Shown here in pieces: positions 1 through 8,607 of a DNA stretch of 37,904 nucleotides (position 1 is the stretch's first letter; the number at the start of each line of letters is the position of its first letter). A model generated the notes under the pieces. The model saw only the letters and a list, made by a program, of their open reading frames with translations, did not search any database and had not been told where the DNA came from. Source of the stretch: a virus; the IMG/VR virus record IMGVR_UViG_3300029908_000073, positions 1-37,904 of that record; one strand, given 5' to 3'. Both the position numbers and the translations under genes were made by a program.

Positions 1-1338
1 TAGAGGGGTAAGCACTGGTGTATTTCTGCCGCCGATCCTATTTTTCAATGCATCAGCACTATAACCATTTACATTGCCTGCACCATTGGCATAATTAACG
101 TTGAAATTCGATGGATTATATACATACATATTGTTTGCATCGTTGCCACCCCATAACCAAGTCGGCTGGCCGTCTTGACCTGACCAATTAAATACATGTC
201 CACTGACTGCACCAGCATTATTTGCATAACTTGCGGTGCCTGAGTTATCTGCATATCCAGTTCTAACAGGCGCACCATGATTTGACGTAAGATTCCAGTA
301 TGTTCCATCCCATGCATTGGATATATAATATGTTCCTTTATGTGTAGTTGACCACAAATAACTTGCATAGTCTGCTGTCCCATGCAATGCTCCATTAAAA
401 CCGCCATCCGCTTGAAATACGCCCGTAGTATATACATTTTTTCCGTTATAAGCTCGAATCCAGGTGGCATCGGACATATGCCAACCGCCCGCCCATTTTT
501 CGTTATACCATCCAGTGTCACCCGTAGTCCTAAACCAATCAGGTGTATGAAAAGTGCTGCCTGTTACACTACCTTTTGAAACAATATCGCCTGTTCTATG
601 GTTTATACCTACGGTGTATCCATTGCCGCTACAGCCATCATAAAAACCTGTTCCATACCAACTAGAGATTTTCAGATTAACCTTTTGATCAGTTACAGGG
701 TTACCAGTATCACCGCCCCCCCAACTAATCCCTGTAGATCCAGAAGAGAACAACAAAAAATTATCACTAAAGATTGATCCAGCAGTCTGTCGATAATTAC
801 CTGACGCGTCCCAATATGCCTTTTGAGTGCCATTAAGATACATACCAAGACCACCGATTGCCGTATTATCACTACGGATAGCACCTAACGAATATGTGTC
901 ATTGTACCAGTGAAAATTAAGTAATTTTACAGGATTACCACTGTTATACGCTGGGGCTGTAATATCAATCTGGTTTTGTTCTGTTGCCTTTGCTAACGTA
1001 ACGGTACCTGTATTGGATATGTTTGTTGCGGTTGTTGCATTCCCTGTCAAATCACCTTTAATTCCGCCGTTGGCGACTAACTGACCGGTCATTATATCAC
1101 CGGTTTTTTTTACATAATCGGCAATTACTCCATTAAGTATTTCTTTTAATCTTTCATCATTTGATAACAACTGTAACAATATCGCATTTTGTAAATCATA
1201 CCGTACGGGATCATTTGCTATAAATTGTGGAAAACCATCTGTTTGATAATCCGCCGTATTGTCTATGGGGTCGGTAGGTCGTACTCCATTTCCTACAGCA
1301 GCGGGGAATAAAGTTTTCCATTTCATATCGTAAGCCAT
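1..1338 (-). CDS. Tail fibre protein, 3' end missing at window edge
   Basis: The frame is open from ATG 1338 to position 1 (446 codons) with no stop, so the gene continues beyond the window. It starts two bases after the stop of the gp48-like baseplate gene, the usual place for a receptor-binding fibre. The N-terminal part (MAYDMKWKTLFPAAVGNGVR onwards) is a short virion-attachment region. A KTGDIMTGQL stretch follows, as in many tail fibres, and then a Gly/Asn/Thr/Trp-rich repetitive shaft. The segment with TTGDTGWYNEKWAGGWHMSD and IRAYNGKNVYTTG resembles the constant part of shufflon/PilV-type adhesins and phage fibres. Later repeats of the GTADYASY / GTASYANNAG type look like short beta-repeat units. 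Binding to the host surface is inferred from family and position. Confidence 0.85.
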   Translation of the reverse strand, partial: MAYDMKWKTLFPAAVGNGVRPTDPIDNTADYQTDGFPQFIANDPVRYDLQNAILLQLLSNDERLKEILNGVIADYVKKTGDIMTGQLVANGGIKGDLTGNATTATNISNTGTVTLAKATEQNQIDITAPAYNSGNPVKLLNFHWYNDTYSLGAIRSDNTAIGGLGMYLNGTQKAYWDASGNYRQTAGSIFSDNFLLFSSGSTGISWGGGDTGNPVTDQKVNLKISSWYGTGFYDGCSGNGYTVGINHRTGDIVSKGSVTGSTFHTPDWFRTTGDTGWYNEKWAGGWHMSDATWIRAYNGKNVYTTGVFQADGGFNGALHGTADYASYLWSTTHKGTYYISNAWDGTYWNLTSNHGAPVRTGYADNSGTASYANNAGAVSGHVFNWSGQDGQPTWLWGGNDANNMYVYNPSNFNVNYANGAGNVNGYSADALKNRIGGRNTPVLTPL

Positions 1339-1340
1339 AA

Positions 1341-1892
1341 TTATCCATCTCCATCTACTATATAAGTTCCGTAAGTTTTGCTACCGTCAAACGTAATATC
1401 TCCATTCCATGAATAGCCTAAATAAATCGTGAAACCTAAATGCGCCGGTTTATAAATCCCGATATCTTCTTTCATTTTTAAAAGAGCTGCAGGATCATTG
1501 CATGCCGCATAAATATTAAAATAATATTCATTATTGTATTCTTTGATATAGCCAGAACCATAAGTATTTACAATCTGCGTCAAAAATTTAACCGTGCTCA
1601 TGCTTGTCCCCGCCATATGGATTAAAATCTGCTTGCGTCGATACTCGTATGTTTCGTCCGCAGCTGGTATCAATCCCCAAACGCGCTCGTACATGGATAA
1701 GCCCCAGGTCGCTGTTTCTACGAAAAATTGATCAAAAATATCCTGTAGCACTGTCCGAATTTCTTCATGCTCCATACTGCAAGCAGAAGTTATAGCAGAA
1801 AAGTTTCCATCTTTTTGTAAGAACTCTGGAAGATATTTTGAAATATCTACCGTCTCTTGTCTCATCCAATCTTTATTAACTGCTGTAGACAT
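1341..1892 (-). CDS. Baseplate protein, YmfQ/XkdU (Mu gp48-like) family
   Basis: A 183-residue protein at the place where the Mu gp48/XkdU tail protein normally sits, between the baseplate J protein and the tail fibre. The N-terminus (SKYLPEFLQKDGNFSAI) and the middle stretch (WGLSMYERVWGL, then YEYRRKQILIHMAGTSM) fit this family, which helps form the outer baseplate. ATG 1892 overlaps the end of baseplate J by 17 bases, and a GGTGA motif lies six bases upstream. The role comes from family and gene order. Confidence 0.8.
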   Translation of the reverse strand: MSTAVNKDWMRQETVDISKYLPEFLQKDGNFSAITSACSMEHEEIRTVLQDIFDQFFVETATWGLSMYERVWGLIPAADETYEYRRKQILIHMAGTSMSTVKFLTQIVNTYGSGYIKEYNNEYYFNIYAACNDPAALLKMKEDIGIYKPAHLGFTIYLGYSWNGDITFDGSKTYGTYIVDGDG

Positions 1893-2931
1893 TAAGCGTC
1901 ACCGTCCCGCAAATTGGTATTTGGTCAATCGTTAACGGGACATTGCTAGTGCCACCACAAACAATAAGATTTTTATAATCGCTAATTATGCCAGAATCCA
2001 GCAATATTTTTCCGATCTGAGCATAGCTTATATAAGTTGACGTAAAGCCATAGGCACTAAAATAAGCGTTTACAGCTGCTTTGACCGTGTCGATATCAGC
2101 CACACCCTTGATGTCCACACAAATATCAATTGGATAGGGAGCTGGACTTGTTACTGTGACGGTCGCCCCGATCGGACGAACCGTTTCAATATAATCAGCA
2201 ACGGCTTGCACTAAAGTACTGCTTGCTGTCGCATTGTTGCTATCAACGATAATGACTTTTACCGTTCCATTTCCATTCCAAACAGAATAAACTTTTGCTT
2301 GTCCAACTCCAGCAACGGACAAAGCCCATTCTTGATAGTGATTAGCGTTGCCAGATGTTGCCGGTGCTCTAACCTTAAGCAAATATCTTGCCAATAACTG
2401 CGCGTCGGTTTCTTCTGTATAGCCATCAACTGCACCAACTTCATTCGTCACGGCTGTAACTCCTGGTATCGAATAAGGAATTTTAGTGATTGTTCCAGCA
2501 GCTACATTCCCAGCTGTGCCGGTATCACCGCATTGCGCCTTTACTGTTATAGTGCCATCACTTCCAAGGACAGCAGCTACAGTCGTATAAAATTTCAAGT
2601 CTTCTGGTGTTGAAAAAAGGCTGTTTTTGATAATGGGCACCCCTGCGGTGCCTGTAATTTTCAAAGTAACAACTGCAGCCGTTGCTTGTTTCCGATCAAC
2701 GCCCATTTCTGTGGCTTTCATTGTTAAATAATCGTTCCAAGCAGTATCCGCAAAGGCTGCTTCAATCATTAAATTCATTTCATTATAGGCTTGACCAAAC
2801 TCAATGGAATTGGCCGTAAGCATATCGGCATTAAAAGAGCCCTCGACCGTTGTTGCTGTGTTGTCCGTAATTGTTAAATCCGTTTTCAACCTGGCTAAAA
2901 CATCGCTTACGCTTTGTTGCTCAAAACTCAT
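1876..2931 (-). CDS. Baseplate J/gp47-like wedge protein (XkdT type)
   Basis: A 351-residue protein of the baseplate J family, a structural wedge of contractile tails. The N-terminus (MSFEQQSVSDVLARLKTDL) and the central GYTEETDAQLLARYLLKVRAPATSGN region are typical: the family has a conserved segment in which an acidic stretch precedes LRxR and an SGN. The C-terminal half has the repeated small alpha/beta fold seen in J proteins (PIDICVDIKG...). The start has an AGGAAGGTGA ribosome-binding site. It lies between the DUF2634 wedge protein and the gp48-like protein, as in PBSX and related prophages. Confidence 0.92.
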   Translation of the reverse strand: MSFEQQSVSDVLARLKTDLTITDNTATTVEGSFNADMLTANSIEFGQAYNEMNLMIEAAFADTAWNDYLTMKATEMGVDRKQATAAVVTLKITGTAGVPIIKNSLFSTPEDLKFYTTVAAVLGSDGTITVKAQCGDTGTAGNVAAGTITKIPYSIPGVTAVTNEVGAVDGYTEETDAQLLARYLLKVRAPATSGNANHYQEWALSVAGVGQAKVYSVWNGNGTVKVIIVDSNNATASSTLVQAVADYIETVRPIGATVTVTSPAPYPIDICVDIKGVADIDTVKAAVNAYFSAYGFTSTYISYAQIGKILLDSGIISDYKNLIVCGGTSNVPLTIDQIPICGTVTLNVYSS

Positions 2932-2950
2932 CTTCTCACCTTCCTAAAAT

Positions 2951-2980
2951 AAAAAAGCCAACTACTCTATGAAATAGTCG
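2951..2980 (-). terminator. Hairpin plus T-tract between DUF2634 and baseplate J genes
   Basis: On the minus strand a 6-bp stem (CGACTA / TAGTTG, one G-T pair) spans the stop codon of the upstream gene and is followed by TTTTTTATTTT. It sits just ahead of the ribosome-binding site of the next gene, so it may act as a partial terminator or transcript-end stabiliser inside the late operon. Confidence 0.45.
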
Positions 2981-3398
2981 ACGTAACAAAACTCCCGTAT
3001 ATTGTTGTTAAAGCGATTGTATAGCTGAGCGCATCGCCATCAATTAAAGCCTGTATATCATCTATATTTTTGATATACGGGTTAATTAGCAAGGCTTCTG
3101 AAATATATTGTTCGATTTCGACGGAATTACCGGTGCTATTTGCATAAGCTCCAATAAATGGTTCAAGCTCGATGCCATAATCATTATCATAAGCAGCATA
3201 CCGCCACCGCTCCGTTTTGAGCGTCTTATAAATCCAAACTTTTAAAGCTTCATTGTCCGTAACAATTTTATGCTTTCCGGATTCAAATATAAATTGATCG
3301 TTTACAAAATCCCAAGCATATTCTTGAAAAGTCGGCAAACTATTTTCTGCATTCGTTGTGTTTACCGAAGAAATTCCAGAAACAAAAGGATTAGCCAT
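2967..3398 (-). CDS. DUF2634 (XkdS-like) baseplate wedge protein
   Basis: A 143-residue protein with the DUF2634/XkdS pattern: an early YAWDFVNDQFIF, a central IYKTLKTERWRY then DNDYGIELEPFIG, and a C-terminal small domain ending in TTIYGSFV. The family is the functional relative of gp25-type wedge proteins of contractile tails. It is two bases downstream of the DUF2577 gene and ahead of baseplate J, the canonical order. Confidence 0.88.
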   Translation of the reverse strand: MANPFVSGISSVNTTNAENSLPTFQEYAWDFVNDQFIFESGKHKIVTDNEALKVWIYKTLKTERWRYAAYDNDYGIELEPFIGAYANSTGNSVEIEQYISEALLINPYIKNIDDIQALIDGDALSYTIALTTIYGSFVTSTIS

Positions 3399-3400
3399 CT

Positions 3401-3826
3401 TTAAACGCTCCCGTCTAGCCGGACAATTTTATCCTGGATAATATACTGCTGGCTTGTTCCGTCTTCACTCATAATAGGATCAATACTAACATAATCCCCC
3501 GGCTTTAAAGTATCTGTATAAATAATATTGTTGGTGTAATCATTATCGACATCGTGGTTATGACTCTCGAAAGACGCATCGCCACTACCACCAGCCTTAT
3601 TTTGCGTTGCTGAAACTATATGACCTTTCGCTGTACGTTCATAGCCAATCAGCAGATATTCAGATATCCAAACCTCATCTTTATTTAAAGTAATTCCATT
3701 ATATGAAACCTGGATTTCTGGTGGTGCTGTTATAATCCTGCCTATCTGGATAGATGGACTATTGCAATTTTCACTTACATCTTTCATAACGTCTAAAATC
3801 GTACCATATGGATTTTTATTTTTCAT
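3401..3826 (-). CDS. DUF2577 (XkdR-like) tail protein
   Basis: A 141-residue protein matching DUF2577 by its N-terminus (NPYGTILDVMKDVSEN), the IGRIITAPPEIQVSYNGITL segment and the C-terminal LKPGDYVSIDPIMSEDGTSQ, QYIIQDKIVRL stretch. Proteins of this family are small OB-fold-like baseplate components next to XkdQ. The start overlaps the end of the XkdQ-like gene by four bases, which suggests coupled translation. Confidence 0.85.
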   Translation of the reverse strand: MKNKNPYGTILDVMKDVSENCNSPSIQIGRIITAPPEIQVSYNGITLNKDEVWISEYLLIGYERTAKGHIVSATQNKAGGSGDASFESHNHDVDNDYTNNIIYTDTLKPGDYVSIDPIMSEDGTSQQYIIQDKIVRLDGSV

Positions 3827-4800
3827 GAAGACACCGCCTTTAAAAATTCTAGGTCGAGCTCCATCAAATGGACTCCGTTTGCTATTGTATGACGATCTGA
3901 TTTAATGGTGAAGATACCTTTCAATTGCTCTTCTTGCACCGTAACGGCATAACCAGAAATACATTGCACATTCCCGACCGCCGATAAACTTGATTTAAAA
4001 GCAACGGTTTTCAGCATGGCTTTTGCCGCTGTTGCTGTATTTTGCTTCGCATCTACTTTATAGACTTCTTGCAACGAACCATAAGCAGAAAAATCACCGT
4101 CATTACTAACGCGACCGACTTCGGCACCGTTAGCATCAACAATCATAATCGTATTTACCATATCTTCTATTGATTCGCTGTGCTGCGAACTTTGGACATT
4201 TACTGAATCACTCGCCGTATATTTTTCGATTATTTCGGAATGATCGACGACATAAAGCTTATCTTGATTCAAATAAAAATGGTATTGGCTACCCGTTTGC
4301 GCATATGCCAAAGCAAAAGCTTTTTTCAAAATCTCCGTATAGCTTTGTTTATCTGCAATGAAGTCAACGTAAATACCAATCGGGCAAATACTCCCAATCT
4401 CGATACCATTGTCATTACAAACCTGTTCAATAACCGCTTCAACAATTATATTAGAAAACTTTCTTGTGGTTTTTGATTTAGCCAAGTAAATCAAGCGATC
4501 ATATGTCGTAAATTCAAAAGTAAAATTCGCGGTATTTCTATTACGACAAAACACAATTCCCCGAAAAATTTCTATAGCCTGAGCGCCTTGCGTGTTATCA
4601 TCTGTCCAATAAAGATAAACGGTATCGCCAACAATGATATTTAGATTTATAAAACCTGTATCTTTTGTATTATAGGCAATGGAAAAGTCAATCTTTCTAG
4701 CTGCTTGATCCGTGGCTCCCGACCAATTACAGGAAACAACATAATCCGTGATCTCTTTTATCTCGCCACTTATGCGATTTTTCCACTTAAAACTAAACAT
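3823..4800 (-). CDS. XkdQ-like tail hub protein (gpD-like)
   Basis: A 325-residue protein of the XkdQ/YqbQ group, which corresponds to the tail hub protein (gpD of P2, gp27 of T4). Visible features are the N-terminal FKWKNRISGEIKEITDYV region with SCNWSGATDQAARKIDF, the FRGIVF segment and the C-terminal GIFTIKSDRHTIANGVHLM stretch that is well conserved in the group. It overlaps the XkdP-like gene by eight bases and precedes DUF2577. Confidence 0.85.
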   Translation of the reverse strand: MFSFKWKNRISGEIKEITDYVVSCNWSGATDQAARKIDFSIAYNTKDTGFINLNIIVGDTVYLYWTDDNTQGAQAIEIFRGIVFCRNRNTANFTFEFTTYDRLIYLAKSKTTRKFSNIIVEAVIEQVCNDNGIEIGSICPIGIYVDFIADKQSYTEILKKAFALAYAQTGSQYHFYLNQDKLYVVDHSEIIEKYTASDSVNVQSSQHSESIEDMVNTIMIVDANGAEVGRVSNDGDFSAYGSLQEVYKVDAKQNTATAAKAMLKTVAFKSSLSAVGNVQCISGYAVTVQEEQLKGIFTIKSDRHTIANGVHLMELDLEFLKAVSS

Positions 4801-5527
4801 TTTTACCGCCTACTTTTAAAGTGTTACTGCTTGATGCATATGTCAAAACATCTCCGACCTTAATGCCACCACTTTTGGCAACGGCTTTATAAGCAGTCAG
4901 TATATTCGTGTCATTCGTCCCAAAGCTTGAGGTCTTACCAACCGTGCGCCCAATAACATCGCCGATCGAATCCCCAGGATAAGCCGTTATGCTCTGCAGT
5001 GTGCTTTCGAGCCAAGATGACCGACTTTTTAATCCAGTTACTTCACTAAAAGCGGTTGAATCAAGTGCTCCACCAACAAATTTATATTCTTTAAAATCTA
5101 ACGAAAAATAAACGTCGCTAGTTCCATCTTTTTCGCCCCATTTAAACCCATCAATTGTAACTGCATAGTTAACCGGTGTCCCACTAATGATGAACCTGCA
5201 GGGTTTGCCAGACGTTCGCCATTTGTCGATCAAATTCACATAACTGGAAGGTTCATTTGGCGTACAAGCGCAAAAAGAATAAGCTTGCGCAGGAAAAAAT
5301 GAAGCAAACGACAATGCCATTAAGCCGGTTTTACCTAACATATTGAGTTCGCCAATATTATTGATATTAATTGTGCTGTTATTTTGTTTTACATTCACTT
5401 CAAAAGCACTCGGCCCGACAGGGAACTGTATCCGGCTGCCGTCATTCTGCAAGTAAATTTTCGGTGGCGTGTTTCCACCAGTACTCGTTGCCGTTAAAGA
5501 TGACATAAGAGAAGACAAAAAGCTCAT
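4793..5527 (-). CDS. LysM-domain tail protein (XkdP-like)
   Basis: The likely start is ATG 5527 (MSFLSSLMSSL), which has a strong AAGGAAGGTGA site; this gives 244 residues. A longer frame from 5602 would include a hairpin and has no good start site. The body has IRFPVGP-type sequence (SRIQFPVGPSAFEVNVKQNN) and PYSF/CACTPNEP, and ends in a LysM-like repeat (TAYPGDSIGDVIGRTVGK ... KVGDVLTY), as in PBSX XkdP. It joins tape measure, hub and baseplate and may help the tail tip engage peptidoglycan, which is a family-based inference. Confidence 0.85.
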   Translation of the reverse strand: MSFLSSLMSSLTATSTGGNTPPKIYLQNDGSRIQFPVGPSAFEVNVKQNNSTININNIGELNMLGKTGLMALSFASFFPAQAYSFCACTPNEPSSYVNLIDKWRTSGKPCRFIISGTPVNYAVTIDGFKWGEKDGTSDVYFSLDFKEYKFVGGALDSTAFSEVTGLKSRSSWLESTLQSITAYPGDSIGDVIGRTVGKTSSFGTNDTNILTAYKAVAKSGGIKVGDVLTYASSSNTLKVGGKNV

Positions 5528-5551
5528 TTCTTCACCTTCCTTTTTATAAAG

Positions 5552-5582
5552 AAAAAACGACCTATACAAACAGCCATAGTCC
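5552..5582 (-). terminator. Hairpin plus T-tract downstream of tape measure gene
   Basis: On the minus strand GACTAT pairs with ATAGGTC (one bulged base), followed by GTTTTTTCTTT, between the tape measure and XkdP-like genes. A second, weaker stem (AACCG / CGGTT) lies just upstream, around 5591-5620. Both fall inside the late operon. Confidence 0.4.
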
Positions 5583-5637
5583 AATAAAATAGAACCGCTC
5601 AAAAAGGCTTCTAGACGGTTGGATTTTATGCTATTTT

Positions 5638-7959
5638 TTAAACTGCACCGATTGCCTGGTTCATGGCATGAGACTCTATCTTTTCAGCTATCGCTGTGGC
5701 TATTTTATCAATGTCGGCGTCTTCACGAACTGACATTTGCTGAATAATAATATTAAACCCTTTGCCATTTACTGATCCATCAGCTTTACCGCGTGCATAT
5801 TCTTGCTGCATAGATTTATTATGTGGAATAACTCTTGATCCTGTTGGTAAATCGACAATTTCGGCACCTGCATCGTGGATCATTGCAGGACCGCCGCTCC
5901 AGTTATCCGTACCTTTAGCCAGCATAGGAGGAATAGATGGTTGATAGTGCTGTCCTCCAACTCCAGGAACCCAATCTGGAATATCAACGGATACGGAATT
6001 TATGCCGCTGATTACATCATTGATAGATGCTTTAATGCCACCTAAGACAACATCAGCAATACCTTTGATCGTTCCAAAAATCCCGCTAAAAATTTCGGTA
6101 ACACCTTGCCAAGCTAGTCGCCAATCTCCTGTAAATACACCAACAATAAAGTCAATTAAGCCAGATAATATCTTAATGACTCCGGATATTACAACATTTA
6201 TAATTTGCATTAATTCATTAAGATAATCGCCAAGCAAATTTACAGTTGTCGATATAACTGCACAAATAATAGAAAATTCGATTCCAAAAACTGATTTTAA
6301 TAAAGAGATATATTTTCCAATTGCAGTACTACTATTACCTGACGCAGACATAAATTTATTCCAATAGCCAACAATTTTATCAACGACTGTACCAGCCTTT
6401 TCGCCTAACCCACCAAAGGTCTTTTGTAAATAAGCACTTACCGTATCCCAGTGCGTATAAAGCAAATAAATCAAGCCAATAATCACCATGATTGCAATAC
6501 CCCATGGATTTAAAAACATCATTTTCATTGCCACTCCGACCATTTTTAAGGTAGAAACAATCGAAGTTAATCCTTTTGTAAGCAATGGAATCACGCCACC
6601 AGCCGTTGTTACAGCACTGGCAAATTTCGTAACCATCCCAAATACAGAACCAAACCCTGATACTGCTTTACCAAGGACACTAACGCCTAACGTTCCGATA
6701 ACAATAAATTGAGCAACATCGATAAGCATTTCCTTTTGTGCCGGACTCATTGCATTTAATGTATTTGCTATGGATTTTAAAATGGCAGTCGTTCTTTTTA
6801 ATACCGGTGCCATACCTGCACCCAAATCCATACCGGCATTTTTTAATTCATTCATGGCTATTCTAGTTTTTTGTGCTGGTGTCATCATAGCCTCATAGGC
6901 TTCGGCTGTCGCACCAGAACTATTTTTTATTTTATCCAAAGTGGCAGCATAATCAGACATATCAGCTGTAATTTCTTTAAACCCGTTCACGCCTTCAACC
7001 CGCCCAAATAAGTGCGTTAAAATTGTGCTGTCATTTCCAGACTTATCTTTTATTTCCTGCATGAACTTCATGAAGCCAACCGCTTTTAAATGCGCTTCGG
7101 AAAAATCCAAACCGATTCCTTTTGCCGCTTTCTTGGACTGTTCGCTCTGTTTTTGAATTGCTGTAATCATACCCTGTATCTGTGTTACTGCTTCCGGTGT
7201 TTTGACACCTTTTTTCGTAATAGAGTCGATACTAGCTAAAAGTTCTTCTGTTTTGATTCCTGCCATACTGGCAGAAGTTGCAACGCCACCAATAGTCTGG
7301 CTGATTTCATTAAATGTGGTTTTACCAAGAGACTGCGCCGCTATCATTTGGTCAGAAACTTTTGTGACCTCTTCGGTTTTCATGCCATAAGCATTTAAAA
7401 CCGTAGTTAACCCGTCGACCGCAGTCGTTTGGTCTGAAAAACCACCTATACTGGCTTTTGTTGCTGCCATCATAAATTCAGTCGCATGCGCACTATCAAC
7501 ATTCGCAGACAAAGCCTGATATTCTGCAGCTGATAGCTCTGTAACGGATCTCCCTGTGTCATCAGAAATTTTACGAATACCATTTGATAATCCCTGCAGG
7601 CTCACGACATTACGGTCGATTGCAGTGGAGACTTTAGCCATACCATCCTCATATTCGGAATGAAGCTTTATTCCTTCTGTTGCTGCCGCAGCTAACCCAG
7701 CAGAAAACAAAGTCATTTTCGTTGCTGCATTGGTCAATGATTTTCCCATGCCTTGCACGCTTTTAGAAACACGCTGATTTATTTTTTCAGCTTCTTTCAT
7801 ATCAACGGCATAGGTTTTAATGGCTGAACCGGCACCCTTTGTAGCTGCAGTTGCCGCTTTCATGGCACTTTCGTTTGTTTTTATAACAGAATCAACCGCT
7901 CGTAAGGTAGATGAGAATTGATCATTTAGGCGAAGAGTTGCATCAATAACTTTGGCCAT
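5638..7959 (-). CDS. Phage tail tape measure protein (TP901 type)
   Basis: A 773-residue tape measure protein that sets tail length and occupies the tail lumen. The N-terminal quarter is Ala/Lys-rich helix. The central part carries the TP901-core pattern (EYEDGMAKVSTAIDRN ... LQGLSNGIRKISDDTGRS, then YQALSANV). Hydrophobic helices lie around residues 405-440, 470-500 and 555-610 (for example GIAIMVIIGLIYLLYTHWD). The C-terminal AGAEIVDLPTGSRVIPHNKS matches the motif seen near the end of many tape measures. It directly follows the frameshifted tail chaperone gene. Its length is moderate for a myophage. Confidence 0.93.
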   Translation of the reverse strand: MAKVIDATLRLNDQFSSTLRAVDSVIKTNESAMKAATAATKGAGSAIKTYAVDMKEAEKINQRVSKSVQGMGKSLTNAATKMTLFSAGLAAAATEGIKLHSEYEDGMAKVSTAIDRNVVSLQGLSNGIRKISDDTGRSVTELSAAEYQALSANVDSAHATEFMMAATKASIGGFSDQTTAVDGLTTVLNAYGMKTEEVTKVSDQMIAAQSLGKTTFNEISQTIGGVATSASMAGIKTEELLASIDSITKKGVKTPEAVTQIQGMITAIQKQSEQSKKAAKGIGLDFSEAHLKAVGFMKFMQEIKDKSGNDSTILTHLFGRVEGVNGFKEITADMSDYAATLDKIKNSSGATAEAYEAMMTPAQKTRIAMNELKNAGMDLGAGMAPVLKRTTAILKSIANTLNAMSPAQKEMLIDVAQFIVIGTLGVSVLGKAVSGFGSVFGMVTKFASAVTTAGGVIPLLTKGLTSIVSTLKMVGVAMKMMFLNPWGIAIMVIIGLIYLLYTHWDTVSAYLQKTFGGLGEKAGTVVDKIVGYWNKFMSASGNSSTAIGKYISLLKSVFGIEFSIICAVISTTVNLLGDYLNELMQIINVVISGVIKILSGLIDFIVGVFTGDWRLAWQGVTEIFSGIFGTIKGIADVVLGGIKASINDVISGINSVSVDIPDWVPGVGGQHYQPSIPPMLAKGTDNWSGGPAMIHDAGAEIVDLPTGSRVIPHNKSMQQEYARGKADGSVNGKGFNIIIQQMSVREDADIDKIATAIAEKIESHAMNQAIGAV

Positions 7960-8549
7960 CTATTCATCCCCTTCTGGGGTATTTTCTTTATTTCGTTCGT
8001 CCAGTTCACTACGGATAAAAGAAGACAAAATTTGTTTTTCACCGACTGGCAACCAATATATTTCGCTTGGTATTTTATGATGAAACCGCCAAGCATAATA
8101 TATTAACTGTGTTTCCCAGTCGGTTTTTATTAGTTTTTTATTTCTTCGTCGGCTTCGTCATCATCTTTTTCATAACCAGACAATTCATTGATTTCATTAT
8201 AAACATCAGCGATTTCACCGGATAAAAACAATTTTGCAAGAAGTTCTTTTGGCGTAGCAGCGCCAAAATGTTTCAAGAGCTCTTGATTTTTGAGATTTGG
8301 TGCCTTAACGCCATCTAAAATGGTAAAAACCTGCATCTCATAAATATTTACGTCGCGAACGTTTCCTTTTTTACCTAGATCAATGCCCATCCGTTGAATC
8401 TCTGCATAACGCTGTGCATCAATTGCCTGCAGTTCGAGCTCAAATTTAGTTTTCAAAGCTGCTGAAAGACGTTTTACCTCAAAAATTTTATGAGGTTTTT
8501 CTGTTAATTTTCCGGCATCTGCCTGTAATAATTTATCTAATAGTGACAT
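7960..8549 (-). CDS. Tail assembly chaperone GT product, by -1 ribosomal frameshift
   Basis: This is the extended form of the chaperone encoded at 8130-8549. The slippery heptamer A AAA AAC at 8133-8139 stands directly before the TAA stop. A -1 slip there continues reading as LIKTDWETQLIYYAWRFHHK and on to GDE, stop at 7960 (57 extra residues, about 196 in all). The DWE-x2-L, YYAWRFH and IPSEIYWLP pattern is that of the second chaperone (XkdO/T) in contractile-tail phages, which has no start codon of its own here. The product is expected to bind tape measure during tail assembly. The frame and heptamer are seen; the slip itself is inferred from the well-known phage G/GT system. Confidence 0.82.
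8130..8549 (-). CDS. Tail assembly chaperone G protein (XkdN-like)
   Basis: A protein of about 139 residues (start ATG 8549, MSLLDKLLQADAGKL; the frame also allows ATG 8561, which lies right against the Shine-Dalgarno motif). It matches the XkdN family by an N-terminal EVKRLSAALKTKFELELQ, a central RDVNIYEMQVFTILDGV and an acidic tail. It is the unshifted product of the frameshift cassette and sits between the tail tube and tape measure genes, as in nearly all long-tailed phages. Confidence 0.85.
   Translation of the reverse strand: MSLLDKLLQADAGKLTEKPHKIFEVKRLSAALKTKFELELQAIDAQRYAEIQRMGIDLGKKGNVRDVNIYEMQVFTILDGVKAPNLKNQELLKHFGAATPKELLAKLFLSGEIADVYNEINELSGYEKDDDEADEEIKN
8133..8139 (-). promoter_or_regulatory. 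Programmed -1 frameshift heptamer A AAA AAC
   Basis: On the minus strand the heptamer AAAAAAC is phased as A AAA AAC, immediately followed by the in-frame TAA of the G chaperone. It joins the G frame to the open T frame that ends at 7960. The phasing fits the X XXY YYZ rule exactly. Confidence 0.8.
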
Positions 8550-8569
8550 TTTTATATCCATCCTTTTTA

Positions 8570-8599
8570 TTTAAAATTAAAATAGCCACGCCATTGGCT
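8570..8599 (-). terminator. Weak hairpin plus T-rich tract after tail tube gene
   Basis: On the minus strand AGCCA (six-base loop) TGGCT is followed by ATTTTAATTTT. It lies between the tube and chaperone genes inside the late operon and could tune their relative expression. Confidence 0.35.
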
Positions 8600-8607
8600 T
8601 CACCAAC

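Noticed and set aside
69-521. 150-residue minus-strand frame inside the tail fibre
   Set aside because: It is a shadow of the fibre gene, which is continuously open in another frame from 1338 and has family-like sequence.
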